Program-made: the position numbers and the translations under genes
Shown here: positions 22,192-32,395 of the stretch, piece by piece
How the letters are laid out: every line of letters begins with the position of its first letter
How positions within the stretch are numbered: position 1 is the first letter of the stretch
Notes under the pieces: generated by a model
The model's input: the letters and a program-made list of their open reading frames with translations, nothing else
The model's database searches: none
Told to the model about the DNA's origin: nothing
Assembly (NCBI GenBank): GCA_025558095.1
Contig: JAIVFI010000015.1
Location: 310,001 to 374,000 of the forward strand
DNA from: Hyaloraphidium curvatum
Lineage: Eukaryota > Monoblepharomycota > Hyaloraphidiomycetes > Hyaloraphidiales > Hyaloraphidiaceae
DNA length: 64,000 nucleotides
Reading direction: 5' to 3'

Positions 22192-23625
22192 TCAGCGCCT
22201 GGGGGCGCCCTCTACGGCGGCGTTCTCTCCCGCCGCCATCTGGTTCTCCACGAGGACCCTCGCGTTCCCCAGCACCTGCAGGATCTCCGCGAGCCCCTCC
22301 TTCCACCCTTCCAGCTTGGAAGCCAGCTGCTTCCAGTGGTCCATGGTGAAGGAGCGCACCGTGGCGCGACGCACGGCCACGGTCTTGGTGACCTGGTTCA
22401 TCCGGGCGTCCAGCAGTCCCGCGCGGATAGCTGCCAGGACGAGCGGCGTAAGTACGCGGAAGCAGGCAGGGCCGCCTGTGCAATGACGCACCGTCGATCA
22501 CCCAGATCTCGACCTCGCTCTCCTGGATCTCGAGCGCCTTGACGATGGTACGGTACTCGACCTCCTTTCCCTCCTTCCCGCCGGCCAGCCCCGCGAGGCT
22601 CAGCATCCTGATCTTGCGCTCCGCGTCCGCCTCGTCCAGCCCCAGCTCCGCCAGCTTCCCCGGGTTCTTGGCGGTCCACGCGCGGTACGCCGCCAGGTCG
22701 CCCTCGAGGAACAGCTCGAGCAGCTCGAAGGCGGCGCTCTTGCCGCGCAGCGCCTGCACCGCGCGCAGGCGGTGCGGCTCCTCGAGGTTGAAGACGGCGG
22801 GGATGCGGAGGGCCTCGACGACGGCCTTTCCGGCCAGGGCGGCGGCGGAGTCGGTGGAGGAGGAGGATTCGTAGGTGGTGAGGTTCTTGAGGAGGAACTG
22901 GTAGGCCTGCAGACTGGGAGGAGGGCCGGCCGTCAATCGAAGGAGCGCAACACAAGCTGCCGCTGGAACCCACGAGCCCCTGTCGCCTTGCTCCGCGTAC
23001 TTCTCGCTCAGCAGGGCGTAGACCGCCCGCGTGCGGTCCGCGTCGAGGCCCCAGCGCACCATCTCCGAGTCCAGCCGCGGCAGGAACTCCTCCAGCACGC
23101 CCATCTCCCCGGCCCCGGCGGCCACGCCCACAATGGCCTCGAACACGTCGCATCGTGCGGGATCGGTCTCGGCGAGTGCGTTGTAGAAGTTTGTCAGCAG
23201 CCGCAGGCGCGCCGCGGGGCGCGCGGGGTTCGCGGCGACGGCGGCGGCCAGCGCGCGCACGGCATCGGGCGACTTGAGGTCGGCGATGAAGGCGTGCAGC
23301 AGGTTGACGACGGACTCGAGCTCTAAGGGGGTTAGGAGGGGAAAAGGTCGTTACTTGCGGAGAACGAAGTGCCCCCAGGTCCCCACGCACCCTTCTCGGG
23401 CAGGGAGGCGGCCAGGCCGACTTCGCCGGCGAATTTCTGCGCGATCGCGGCCGAGTCGGGCGCGTCCCCGGCGGCCAGCGCGCGCACCGAGGCGAGCAGC
23501 GAAGCGTTGTCGTCGGCCTCGCCCTTCTGCGAGGAGAGGTACCGCGCGAGCTTGACGGCCTGCGCGCGCCGCGCCGCGTCGCCAAAGAGGATCGACGCGG
23601 ACCCGGCTGCGGAGCCCGCCGCCAT
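22192..23625 (-). CDS. eIF3m: Translation initiation factor eIF3 subunit M (PCI domain)
   Basis: PCI-domain subunit of the eIF3 octamer, which scaffolds 43S initiation complexes. The start at ATG 23625 gives MAAGSAAGSASILFGD. Readable blocks: RLLTNFYNALAETDPARCDVF, LQAYQFLLKNLTTYES, the helical repeat run FELLELFLEGDLAAYRAW, IRMLSLAGLAGGKEGKEVEY, and the winged-helix part LEIQESEVEIWVID joined to AIRAGLLDARMNQ and RSFTMDHWKQLASKLEGW. The last two match the eIF3m ending (EVEEFVIDAVRTKM...QW..L...L..W) closely. At least three short introns lie near 22460, 22920 and 23330; exact boundaries are not all fixed. The C-terminal tail (ENQMAAGENAAVEG) is Ala/Glu-rich. Confidence 0.88.
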
Positions 23626-24020
23626 TCTGGGGAGCGGGGAGTGGGACGGGAGCTTTTTGTTGCAAGCCAAGGGAGCGACGGCGCGCATCGGAGGCGTGCC
23701 CACGAGGGCGGGCCACCACACCCCAAAGGGCTGCTCAAGGACTGTGATGCGCGGTATGCATGTTGCATAGATGCTGAAGGACCTGCTGCCGGGGGTTGGA
23801 TGGCGCTGGCGTGGATGCGCGATCACTCTGGGTCATTCAGGGCCATCAACGCGCGAGCCCACCGCCTCCTGCCCAAAACATTACATGCTCGATGATGCGG
23901 GTAACTGGCTTCCTAGTGCCTGCCTACATGATCTAGAGGGTGAAGCGGGGAAGGGTGCCGGGGGTGGGCAAGTGATCGGTCCAACTCAGCTCCTTGCGTC
24001 TCCGCCCACATCTCCGCACG
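23626..24020. promoter_or_regulatory. Divergent intergenic region, eIF3m / WASP
   Basis: 395 bp between opposed start codons, the longest divergent spacer in the first 49 kb. Short ORFs in it carry no family feature. No core promoter motif is recognised. Confidence 0.45.
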
Positions 24021-25436
24021 ATGCCTGCGCTCGACAGCGACGAGCGGCGCTACGTGCACTCCGCGCTCGGCGGGCAGACTGTGCTGTTCTCGACTGTGGC
24101 GCGGCTGTATTTGGCGGCGCCCGACGCGGCGCGGTGGGCGTACGGCGGCGTGTGGGGCGCGGTGGCGTTGGCGCACGACGGCCGCGCGTTCGCGCTGCGC
24201 ATCGTCGAGCTGCCGGCCGGCGGCCGCGTGCTGTGGGACTTCGAGCTCGCGCGCGACCCGCTGTACGACACGGACCGCCCGGCATTCCACTCTTTCGCGG
24301 GCCCCGGCTGCATGGCCGGCCTGGCATTCGCAGACGAGGGCGACGCTCGCAACTTCGCGGCCGCCGTGGCGCAGCGGGAAGCCCGCTTGGCCCAGGCGCA
24401 GGGCGGCCCGCCGCCGCCCACGCGGCAGTCGTCCATGACCTCCAAGCCGGCACCCGCGCCCGCGCCCGCCCCGGCACCCGCCCCGGCGCAGACAGGAAAC
24501 TCGTTCTTGAACATGTTCGGAGGCAAGGCGGCCAAAAAGTCCGTGAAAAAGTCGGAGATCTCGGCGCCGACGGGCTTCCAGCACCTCTCGCACATCGGCT
24601 ACACAAAGGGCAAGGGCTTCGACGTGCGTCCCTCGCCGATCACGCGTTCCTCCCGGTCTGCTGACGGCGGTCTGCCCGCCAGATCCAAAACATCCCGCCT
24701 GAGTGGCGCGAGACGCTGCAAAAGGCCGGCGTCACCGAGGCCGACCTCAAGGACGAAAAGACCGCGGCCTTCATCGCCAACTTCATGGAAAAGAACGGCG
24801 GCGAGAAGCCGTCGCGCAGGGCACCGCCGCCGCCGCCGAGCAAGCGCCAGCCCCCGCCGCCGCCCCCGCCCAGGGGCAGCCAGCAAACCCCCACAGGCGG
24901 ACCGCCGCCTCCTCCGCCCGCTCCCGTCGTGTCTGGTGGTGGGGGTGGGCCCCCGCCGCCTCCCCCTCCGCCTCCGGTTGGCTTTGGTGGTGGTGAGCTT
25001 CACCGTTTCGCGTGATGGTCACGATCTCGGAACTGACGCCTCCACGTTTGCCAGGCGCGCCCCCGCCCCCGCCTCCCCCGCCCCCCGTCGGCTTTGGCGG
25101 CGGCGCCCCCCCGCCTCCTCCTCCCCCGCCGCCCGCAGGCGGCGGCGGTGGCCTAGCCCCGGCCGCGAACCCGCAGGCCGACCTCATGGCCTCGATCCGC
25201 GCCGGCGGCTCCCTCCGACCGGTGTCGCAGGGCCCGCCGAGCCCGCAGCCGACCGAGCCCGCACCGGGCGGGGACGATATCGCGGGGGCGCTCGCGGCGG
25301 CGCTGGCGGCGAGGAAGGCGGCGATGAGCGGGGACGACGAGGGTGGGATGCGCGGTGCTCGCTGGGTTGCTCGAGATCTGACCCTTCCCAATCTGCAGAG
25401 GAAGACGAGAACGAGGACGACGAGGAATGGAAGTGA
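24021..25436 (+). CDS. WASP: WASP-family actin nucleation promoter with CRIB domain
   Basis: Activator of the Arp2/3 complex at the plasma membrane and endocytic sites. Domains in order: WH1/EVH1 (residues about 1-125; WGAVALAHDGRAFALRIVEL ... VLWDFEL); an Ala-Pro linker; CRIB/GTPase-binding domain at about 180 (ISAPTGFQHLSHIGYTKGKG) running into IQNIPPEWRETLQKAGV; a long polyproline tract broken by Gly-rich VGFGGG repeats (profilin/SH3 sites); a WH2-like motif (ADLMASIRAGGSLRPV); and an acidic tail ending DDEEWK, with the Arp2/3-binding Trp. Introns: 24624-24682, about 24994-25055, and one near 25340-25397 that joins the acidic exon. Ascomycete and basidiomycete Las17 lacks a CRIB, so retention points to a non-dikaryan lineage and to Cdc42/Rac control. 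Confidence 0.95.
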   Translation: MPALDSDERRYVHSALGGQTVLFSTVARLYLAAPDAARWAYGGVWGAVALAHDGRAFALRIVELPAGGRVLWDFELARDPLYDTDRPAFHSFAGPGCMAGLAFADEGDARNFAAAVAQREARLAQAQGGPPPPTRQSSMTSKPAPAPAPAPAPAPAQTGNSFLNMFGGKAAKKSVKKSEISAPTGFQHLSHIGYTKGKGFDVRPSPITRSSRSADGGLPARSKTSRLSGARRCKRPASPRPTSRTKRPRPSSPTSWKRTAARSRRAGHRRRRRASASPRRRPRPGAASKPPQADRRLLRPLPSCLVVGVGPRRLPLRLRLALVVVSFTVSRDGHDLGTDASTFARRAPAPASPAPRRLWRRRPPASSSPAARRRRRWPSPGREPAGRPHGLDPRRRLPPTGVAGPAEPAADRARTGRGRYRGGARGGAGGEEGGDERGRRGWDARCSLGCSRSDPSQSAEEDENEDDEEWK

Positions 25437-25552
25437 TTGCAGATGTCTGGGACCTGGAATTGATTGCCAACGCGGGTGGTGTGACAGAGTTGAAGGATGG
25501 TACATTCAGATTGTATCGGTGGCACCTCGCAACAGCATCTCTCTGGACCGCA

Positions 25553-26797
25553 TTATCCCATGCGTTTCGAAACGTCGTCCGGCGGGTATTCCTCCTGCGC
25601 TGTGCGTCAGCCGACGGCCCTGCCGGCTCCCAGAGCAACCCACCTGAGCCCACGTCATGACCCGCTTGAGCGACTGGATCCACTTGCGCGTGGCCTCGTC
25701 GTTGAGCACGTGCGCCACCTTTGACGCGAAAATCTTCTCTCGGCCTGCCAAAAGACCGTCAGGAGGGGCTGGTAGGGCACCCAGGGTCACCGCCCACCGG
25801 ACCGCTCGTGGATGCCGACCATGGTCACGCCGATGGGCCACGGTGCATTGCCGATGCTGAGCTGGAGGTACTGGTTGTTGGCCTTCTGGTACTCCCGCTG
25901 CTGGAGGTAGACCGCCATCTCCGTCACGCGCGCCAGCACGTCCGCCTCGATCGTCTTTGTCTTTAGGCGGCGGAAAAAGGGCTGGAGAAACTCCTGGCTC
26001 TGCCGGTAATTGGTCTGCAACAGCTTGCCCTCGCGCGAGCGCTTCTGCTCGTCGGGCATGCGGTCCATGGCGCGGCCCCAGTCGCGGAGCAGGCGCCGGA
26101 AGAACACCGAGACCAGGTAGATGTTGCGGTCCTCGTCCTCCTGCAGCAGCTGCAGCGAGATGGGCGACGTGTCCACGCTGTCCAGCAGGGCGTCCTCTGC
26201 GGCGCGCCGCCGCTTTTCGTCGTCGTCCTCCAGACCGGCCTGCTTCTGCAGCGCCTCCTTGACGAGCCGCTGCTCCGTGGCCTCCATGGCGCGCCGGAAC
26301 TCGTTCGCCTGCCCGGCCTCGCCCGGCTGGTCCGCGTCCTGCGACTCGAGCAGCCGCAGACGGTTCATGCGCTGCCTGTCGGTCTCGCCGAACAGCCGTA
26401 TCGGCTCGCCGCGGGCCCGGAGCCGCTTGATGACCTCGTCGTTGGGCACCATGCGGTCGGCGGCCTCGCCGCCATTGTCCACCGCCGCGGGCGCCACCAC
26501 CGCCGGCGACGCGCTGCGCGAGCGCTCCTTGGTGGCCCGCTCGGCCTCGCGCGCCCGCTCGGCGTCCTCGCGCGCGCGTCGCGCCCTGTCCTCCTCGTCG
26601 CGCCGCAGCCGCTCGTGCACCGACTCGAGGTCGCCGCGCCGCACGTACTTCTTTGCGGGCGCGACGGCGGCGGGCGAGGCGTCCTTTGCGACGGCAATGA
26701 GCTTCCGCTTCTTCTGCACCTCCTCCTGCAGGATCTGCCGGCAAGTCAGGCCGCGTCCCGCCCCGCACCGCTCGGGGCCTGCCTTGGTGAAGTCCAT
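25553..26797 (-). CDS. PRP18: Pre-mRNA-splicing factor 18
   Basis: Second-step splicing factor that stabilises exon-3' splice-site contacts. ATG 26797 gives MDFTK, then a 48-nt GC-AG intron (26782-26735), then ILQEEVQKKRK, as in the family start. A PRP4-like/SFM segment follows: DEVIKRLRARGEPIRLFGETDRQRMNRLRLLE. The C-terminal Prp18 domain is well conserved: FFRRLLRDWGRAMD, the loop LSIGNAPWPIGVTMVGIHER, then REKIFASKVAHVLNDEATRKW and LKRVMTWAQ. A final 49-nt intron (donor GTGGGT) joins EEYPPDDVSKRMG and a TAA stop at 25553, which resembles the WPP.....MG ending of other Prp18 proteins. A Glu/Arg-rich stretch in the middle is probably a coiled coil. It is convergent with WASP and has a 130-bp divergent promoter with NSRP1. 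Confidence 0.94.
26735..26782 (-). other. GC-AG intron after codon 5 of PRP18
   Basis: The minus strand reads ACCAAG|GCAGGC ... TGCCGGCAG|ATC, 48 nt, in phase, with a CTGAC branch-like site near its 3' end. Removing it gives the family start MDF.K-IL. No GT donor in this stretch gives the right frame. Confidence 0.65.
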
Positions 26798-26927
26798 CTC
26801 GACCGAAACAGGACCCGAAGAGGCGACCCGGCGGACAGCCCCCACTTGCCGCGCAGTCGTTGGGTATCCGCCGCGGCGATCGACGCTTGCTGCATGCCCG
26901 TCAATCAACATCACTCACCGCGAAGAT
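26798..26927. promoter_or_regulatory. Bidirectional promoter, PRP18 / NSRP1
   Basis: 130 bp between opposed start codons of two splicing-related genes. No named motif visible. Confidence 0.5.
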
Positions 26928-28137
26928 ATGGCCTCGCACGGGAGCCTCAAGAACGTGCCGGGCGCGGACAAGCTGAAGTTCGGACTCAACGTGCCCGTTA
27001 AGGCGGGGAAGCCCGCGGGCAACGCTCTCGCGGGCCCGCGGAACGCCCCCGGGTCCGCGCAGCGGCCGCCCCCGAAGGCCCTCTTCGGCGACGACGACGA
27101 TGCCGCGGGCGGCGCAGACGCCGCGCGGGCAAACGTCAACGCCTCGCTGCGGCGCGTGCAGGGCCACGCCGCGAAGCTGGCCGAGAAGGAGCACGAGAAG
27201 GCGCTGGAGGAGGACCCGACCGCGTTCGACTACGACGCCGTCTACGACGACATGAAGAAGGTCGAAGAGAAACGGAAGAAGGGCGCGGACGACGCACAGG
27301 CAGAGGCGAGGAAGCCGCGGTACATCGGGAACCTGCTGGCGTCGGCCCAGGAACGGAAAGCGGAGCTGCTGCGGGTGCAGGAGCGCAAGATCCAGCGGGA
27401 GCGGGAGGAGGAGAAGGAAAAGTTCGGCGAGATCGACTCGGAAAAGTTCGTGACGTCGGGCTACAAGAAGCAGATGGAGGAGCAGCGGCTCATCGAGGAG
27501 GCAGAGAGGAAGCGCGAAGGTCGGTGTCCTGCCTCGTCCACGATCTCTTCGCGACGAACCAACACTCCCCGCAGCGCTCGAGGACGTGACGAAGAAGAAG
27601 GACCTGACGGACTTTTACCGCAACGTCCTAAACACGACCACGCGGAGTGCTCCGATGCCCGGGGAGCTGAAGCGCGCCGCCGAGGGCGCGGAAGGCGGTG
27701 CGAAACCGGACGAGGAAAAGGCAAAGGCGCCGAAAGTTGGCGTCCGGCTCAACGACGCCGAGGAGGTCGTGGACAAGCGGGACCTTCTTTCTGCCGGGCT
27801 CAACGTCGTCAAGAAGCCGCAGCCCGCGGCGCGGACGGCGGATTCGGACTACCGCCCCTCGGGGCCGCGGGCGGACCAGGGCCGCGGGAGGAACCGGAGG
27901 GAGGAAGAGACGCGCCGGGCGCTGGCGATGCTCGAGGCGCAGCGGGCGGAGACCGAGGCGCAGGAGCGGAAGCGGCAGCAGGAGGAGCAGGAGGCGCTGG
28001 CCGCCAAGATGGCGCGGCACAACACGGAGGACACGATCAGCGACGCCAAGCGTCGCTATTTGGAACGGAAGAAGCAGAAGGAGGAGGAAGCAGCCGCGGC
28101 GGCCGCAGCAGCAGCAGCCGACGCACCCCCTGCATGA
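26928..28137 (+). CDS. NSRP1: Nuclear speckle splicing regulatory protein 1 family
   Basis: Two exons (26928-27519 and 27575-28137) give 384 aa. Family features: an N-terminal basic/Gly-Pro region, [59 protein letters not shown] and [17 protein letters not shown], in this order as in NSRP1/CCDC55. Most of the protein is Glu/Arg/Lys/Gln-rich and predicted to be a long coiled coil; the C-terminus ends in an Ala run. NSRP1 associates with spliceosomal components and affects alternative splicing in animals; its role in fungi is little known. It is divergent with PRP18 and convergent with BUD31. Confidence 0.92.
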
Positions 28138-28326
28138 CGACTTGCGATACCAGATACCCGACAATAGTCTTGATCTTTGTCACGATGATATAGTTCATTA
28201 CCCAGGTGGTATAGAATCCCGCTCGCCATCCGTGTCTGAAGTCCGTCCCTGCCGCCCACGCCCAACCAAAAGGCCACCCTCTTCAAGAGACAGCCACCGA
28301 GAAGAACAACACCGCCAGCCCGGGCG

Positions 28327-29004
28327 CTACGCACACCCGCGGCACCCGCAATGTTGGCACTCGATGAGTTTGTTCGACTCCAATTTCGTCTGCGGCACCC
28401 TGCACACGCAGGCCGTGCCAAAGTTCGTGTCCCGGGTCTGGATGCAGCGCAGACAACAGAGACCGTCGTACCCAGGCTGAAAGCAATGTCAGTCGGTCGA
28501 ACTTCGGGGTTCTCGGCAGCAAAGCGACCAACCTTCCTCCATTTCGCGATGAGCGCCGCGTCCGCGTACTTCTCCTTGATGCACCACTCGTAGAGCTCCT
28601 TCGAGATGACCTTGCGCTTGTAGTACAGGTCGTAGATGTACCGCGACCGCTGGTGGTGCAGCTTCATGATGGGCCACATGGACTCGCTCTTGCGCTTGCC
28701 CTCGTGGGATTCGGCCTCGGCTGCGCGGACGGAGGGTGTCAGCGCCGCCCTGCTCGGCGTCGGGCAGGTCTGCGAACCTTCCCGGAGCTTCTTCGTGATC
28801 TCGATGATGGTCGGCTCCACATCTTCCCACCCGTCCGGTGCCGGCTTCGTTCGTGCCTTCTTGATCTAGTCGGGGGGGGTGGTCCGCGTGGAGGCCGACA
28901 AGTCGTTGCAGCCGGGCAGGGAGGGCCGCAAAGCGACGGCAGACGAAGCAGAGCGTAAAAATTCGTCCAAAGAGACCCTTCAAACTCACACGTACCTTGG
29001 GCAT
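28327..29004 (-). CDS. BUD31: Spliceosome factor Bud31 (G10 family)
   Basis: Small zinc-binding component of the activated spliceosome (NTC-related). Four exons (29004-28996, 28865-28778, 28720-28533, 28476-28327) give 144 aa, the length of the human protein. Sequence follows the family throughout: MPK, then [53 protein letters not shown], and a Cys-rich end ([35 protein letters not shown]) that binds three zinc ions. The first coding exon is only nine nucleotides (ATG CCC AAG). It shares a 123-bp divergent promoter with MSH2. Confidence 0.97.
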
Positions 29005-29127
29005 TGCTGTGAAAGAGGAGACTGTTTTTGAGCGGTCCGTGCGCGGGAAGCGGCGGCGCATGCACGGTCACGGCCGATCACACCTTGAAACCGTTTCGCT
29101 GGCTCGGATTCGGGACACGCGGCAGCG
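29005..29127. promoter_or_regulatory. Bidirectional promoter, BUD31 / MSH2
   Basis: 123 bp between opposed start codons at 29004 (minus) and 29128 (plus). No core motif identified. Confidence 0.5.
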
Positions 29128-32100
29128 ATGCTAGCCGGCAACGGCCCGTCTGCGGGCGATGCCGGCGGTCGGAACGCGCCCGAGTTCGGTGAGCGCTCCC
29201 CGGGCCCGTGGAGACGCCGAACCGTCGCTGAACCCGCCGTCCCATGCGACGTCTCCCCGTCCTGCAGACAAGAAGGAGCAGCTAGGCTTCTGCTCCTTCT
29301 TTGCCGGGCTGCCCGAAGTATGTGGCGCGCTGGCGAGGCGTCGGTCGCGGGCTGACGCGCCCGCAGCCCGAGCCCAACTCAATCCGCCTCTTCGAGCGCG
29401 GCGGCGGGGAGTGGTACTCGTTCCACGGCCCAGACGCGCTCTACGTTGCCCAGAACGTGTACAAAACCACCACCGCGCTCAAATACTGGGGCAGCGAGGG
29501 CGGCTCGGTCCGCCCGCTCCCAATCTGCACGCTGTCGCGGAGCAACACGGAGGTCTTTGTGCGCGACCTCTTGGTGCAGAAGCAGCACCGCGTGGAAATT
29601 TGGCAGCCGGCGGGCAAGAACCAGTGGCGCGTCGGGAAGCGCGCCTCGCCGGGCAACCTCGGCGAGCTCGAAGACTTCCTCTTCTCCGAGACCGAGATCT
29701 CGGTCGACCCCGTGGTCGCCGCGGTCAAGCTCTCGACCAAGGGCGACCAGAAGCTGGTCGGCGTCGGTTTTGCGGATGCCTCGGCGCGCAAGCTGGGGTG
29801 CTGCGAGTTCGTCGACAACGACCTCTACTCCAACTTCGAGAGCATGCTGATCCAGATCAACGCCAAGGAGCTGGTGGTGCCGTCGGACGAAGGGCAGGCG
29901 TACGACCTGAACAAGCTCAAGCAGGCCGCGGATCGGTGCGGCTGCGTTGTCACGCTCAAGAAGAAGTCCGATTTCTCCGGCAAGGACGTGGAGCAGGACC
30001 TGTCGCGTCTCCTGCCGGAAGAGAACGTGGCAACCCTACGTGAGCGGCGTTGCTGCTGCCGCACTTGCGTAGCCAACCAGCAGCCTTCGTTGGGTTTCAG
30101 CCCAGTTCGAGCTCCGTCTCGCCATCGATGCCGTGGGCTGTCTCGTCAAGTACCTCGGGCTCATGGGGGAGGAGTCCAACTTCGGCCAGTTCTCCATCTC
30201 TACGCACGATCTCACGCAGTACGTGCGACTGGACGCCGCGGCCGTGCGCAGCTTGAACCTGGCACCAAGTCCCGGCGATTGTGCGTAGTTTATCTCGTGC
30301 TCCTTCACCTTCGCTCACTCGGCTCGACAGCTACCAAAACCGTGTCCCTCTTCAGCCTGCTCAACAACTGCAAAACCTCGCAAGGAACCCGGCTCCTGTC
30401 GCAGTATATCAAGCAGCCCCTGGTTTCCGTACCCGAAATCCTCGAGCGTCAGGACCTCGTCGAGGCGTTGGTGATCGACCAGCACCTCCGGCAGACGCTG
30501 CAGGAACGGCACCTGAAGCTTTTCCCCGACCTGCACCGCATCGGCAAAAAGTTCCAGCGCGGTAAAGCGAAGCTCGAGGATGTGGTCCGAATCTACCAGG
30601 TGGTCTGCCACCTGCCGGGTCTGAAGGACGCGCTGCTTCAGTACGACAGCGGCGTGGAAGGCGACCCGATGGTGACGGACGACGACAAATCGGCTCGGCT
30701 GTCGGAGCTCATCCACGCCAAGTGGGTCATGGAGGTCTCCGAGATCTCGGGCCAGCTCGACAAGTTCCGGGAGCTGGTGGAGGCTACGATCGACCTCGAG
30801 GCGATCGACCGGCACGAGTTTCTGATCCGTGCGACGTACGACAGCACCTTGGAAGGTGGTTGATCGCGGTGTTCCGGGCGGCTTCGTGCAGCTCATTGGA
30901 TTTCCTGCAGAGCTTAAGGAGCGAATGGACGAGGCGCAGGCGGAGATGGACCCGGAGCTGAACCGTGTTTCGCGGGACCTGGACACGGGCAAATCTAAGG
31001 GCGGTGTGAAGCTCGAGAACCGGCAGCCCTATGGCTACCACTTCCGGCTGGCCAAGAGCGAGTCCGCCGCCATCCGCAACGACAAGCGGTACATCGAACT
31101 AACAACGCAGAAGGCCGGCGTGCTGTTCACGACAAAGAAGCTGCAGGAGCTTGAGAAGCGCTACAGGGAGGCTTCCGAAGAGTACGAGGCGAAGCAGACG
31201 ACACTCGCCGCGGACGTCATCGACGTCGCTGCCTCGTACTTTGGTGTGCTGGAACGGCTCAACGCCGTGATTGCAAACTTGGACGTGATATGCAGCTTCG
31301 CTCAGGCCACGGTGACGGCCCCGACGCAGTGGATCCGGCCGAAGATTCACGCCACGGGGGCGCCGAAAGCCCAGATCGTGCTGAGCAACCTCCGGCATCC
31401 GCTACTCGAGACGACAACGGACTACATCCCCAACGACGTGACCCTTCTGCCGGAGCGGTCGTCGTTCCAGATCATCACCGGGCCAAACATGGGCGGGAAG
31501 TCGACTTTCATCCGCTCCGTGGCGATCGCCGTCATCATGGCCCAGATGGGGTGCTTCGTTCCGGCGGACGCTGAAGGCGCCGAGATTGGCTGCGTGGACG
31601 CCGTCTACTGCCGTGTCGGTGCGGGAGACAATCAGATGCGGGGAGCGTCGACGTTCATGATGGAAATGATCGAGACGGCCACGATCCTCAAGTCGTCGAC
31701 CAAGAACTCGCTCATCGTGATTGATGAGCTGGGCCGAGGCACATCGACGTACGACGGTTTTGGCCTCGCCTACGCCATCTCCCAGCACATTGCGAACCAG
31801 ATCCGCTGCTACTGCCTATTTGCCACCCACTTCCACGAGCTCACCGTGCTAGGCGATGAGATTCCGACGGTCAAGAACCTGAACGTCACGGCGCACGTTG
31901 GGAACGGGCAGCTGACGCTGCTGTACAAGGTCAAGGAGGGCGTCTGCGACCAGAGCTTTGGAATCCACGTTGCAGAGCTGGCGCAGTTCCCGGACTCGGT
32001 TGTGCGCCTTGCCAAGAAGAAGGCAGCGGAGCTGGAGGACTTCAGCGCGAAAGGTGGGGGTATGCTTGCGTGCTCACCGCGCTAAGGTCGCTGAAGCGCT

Positions 32101-32327
32101 GTCCAGGTGATGGGACACATGTCCAGCGTGTGTGGAACTCGACCAAGGACGAGATCGAGGAGGGCACGAACATCATCCGCTCTTTCTTGGAGGAGTTCAG
32201 CGCACTGGGTAACCCCATGGACCTCGACGACTCTGATGTCGCAGCGTCGCTTGACGCTTTGAAAGAGAAGTACCGGGATGCCGTTGATTCCAACGCTTTC
32301 GTACGGGAGGTTCTCGCGGAGCTTTGA
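29128..32327 (+). CDS. MSH2: DNA mismatch repair protein Msh2
   Basis: MutS homologue common to MutS-alpha and MutS-beta. Start ATG 29128 with a short first exon (MLAGNGPSAGDAGG..EF), joined to DKKEQLGFCSFFAGLPE and then PEPNSIRLFERGGG. Domains in order: mismatch-binding (ALYVAQNVYKTTTALKYWG), connector, lever/clamp (SLFSLLNNCKTSQGTRLLSQ, DLHRIGKKFQRGKAKLEDVV) and the ATPase. Walker A is GPNMGGKSTFIRSVA, the Q-loop region AGDNQMRGASTFMMEM, Walker B LIVIDELGRGTSTYDG, with FATHFHEL after it. SFGIHVAELAQFP and a helical C-terminus (dimerisation) complete it. The last exon ends FVREVLAEL. About seven short introns; those near 30040-30105, 30275-30340 and 30855-30910 are clear. All catalytic motifs look intact. 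Confidence 0.97.
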
Positions 32328-32395
32328 ACATGGTGCCATACCACTCTCCCGGATTGGATGATACCTGCCCCTGCTATACCTGTAAAGCCCCGAAA

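Noticed and set aside
24430-25150. Proline- and glycine-rich tracts as simple-sequence expansion
   Set aside because: They are the expected polyproline region of WASP and lie in frame.
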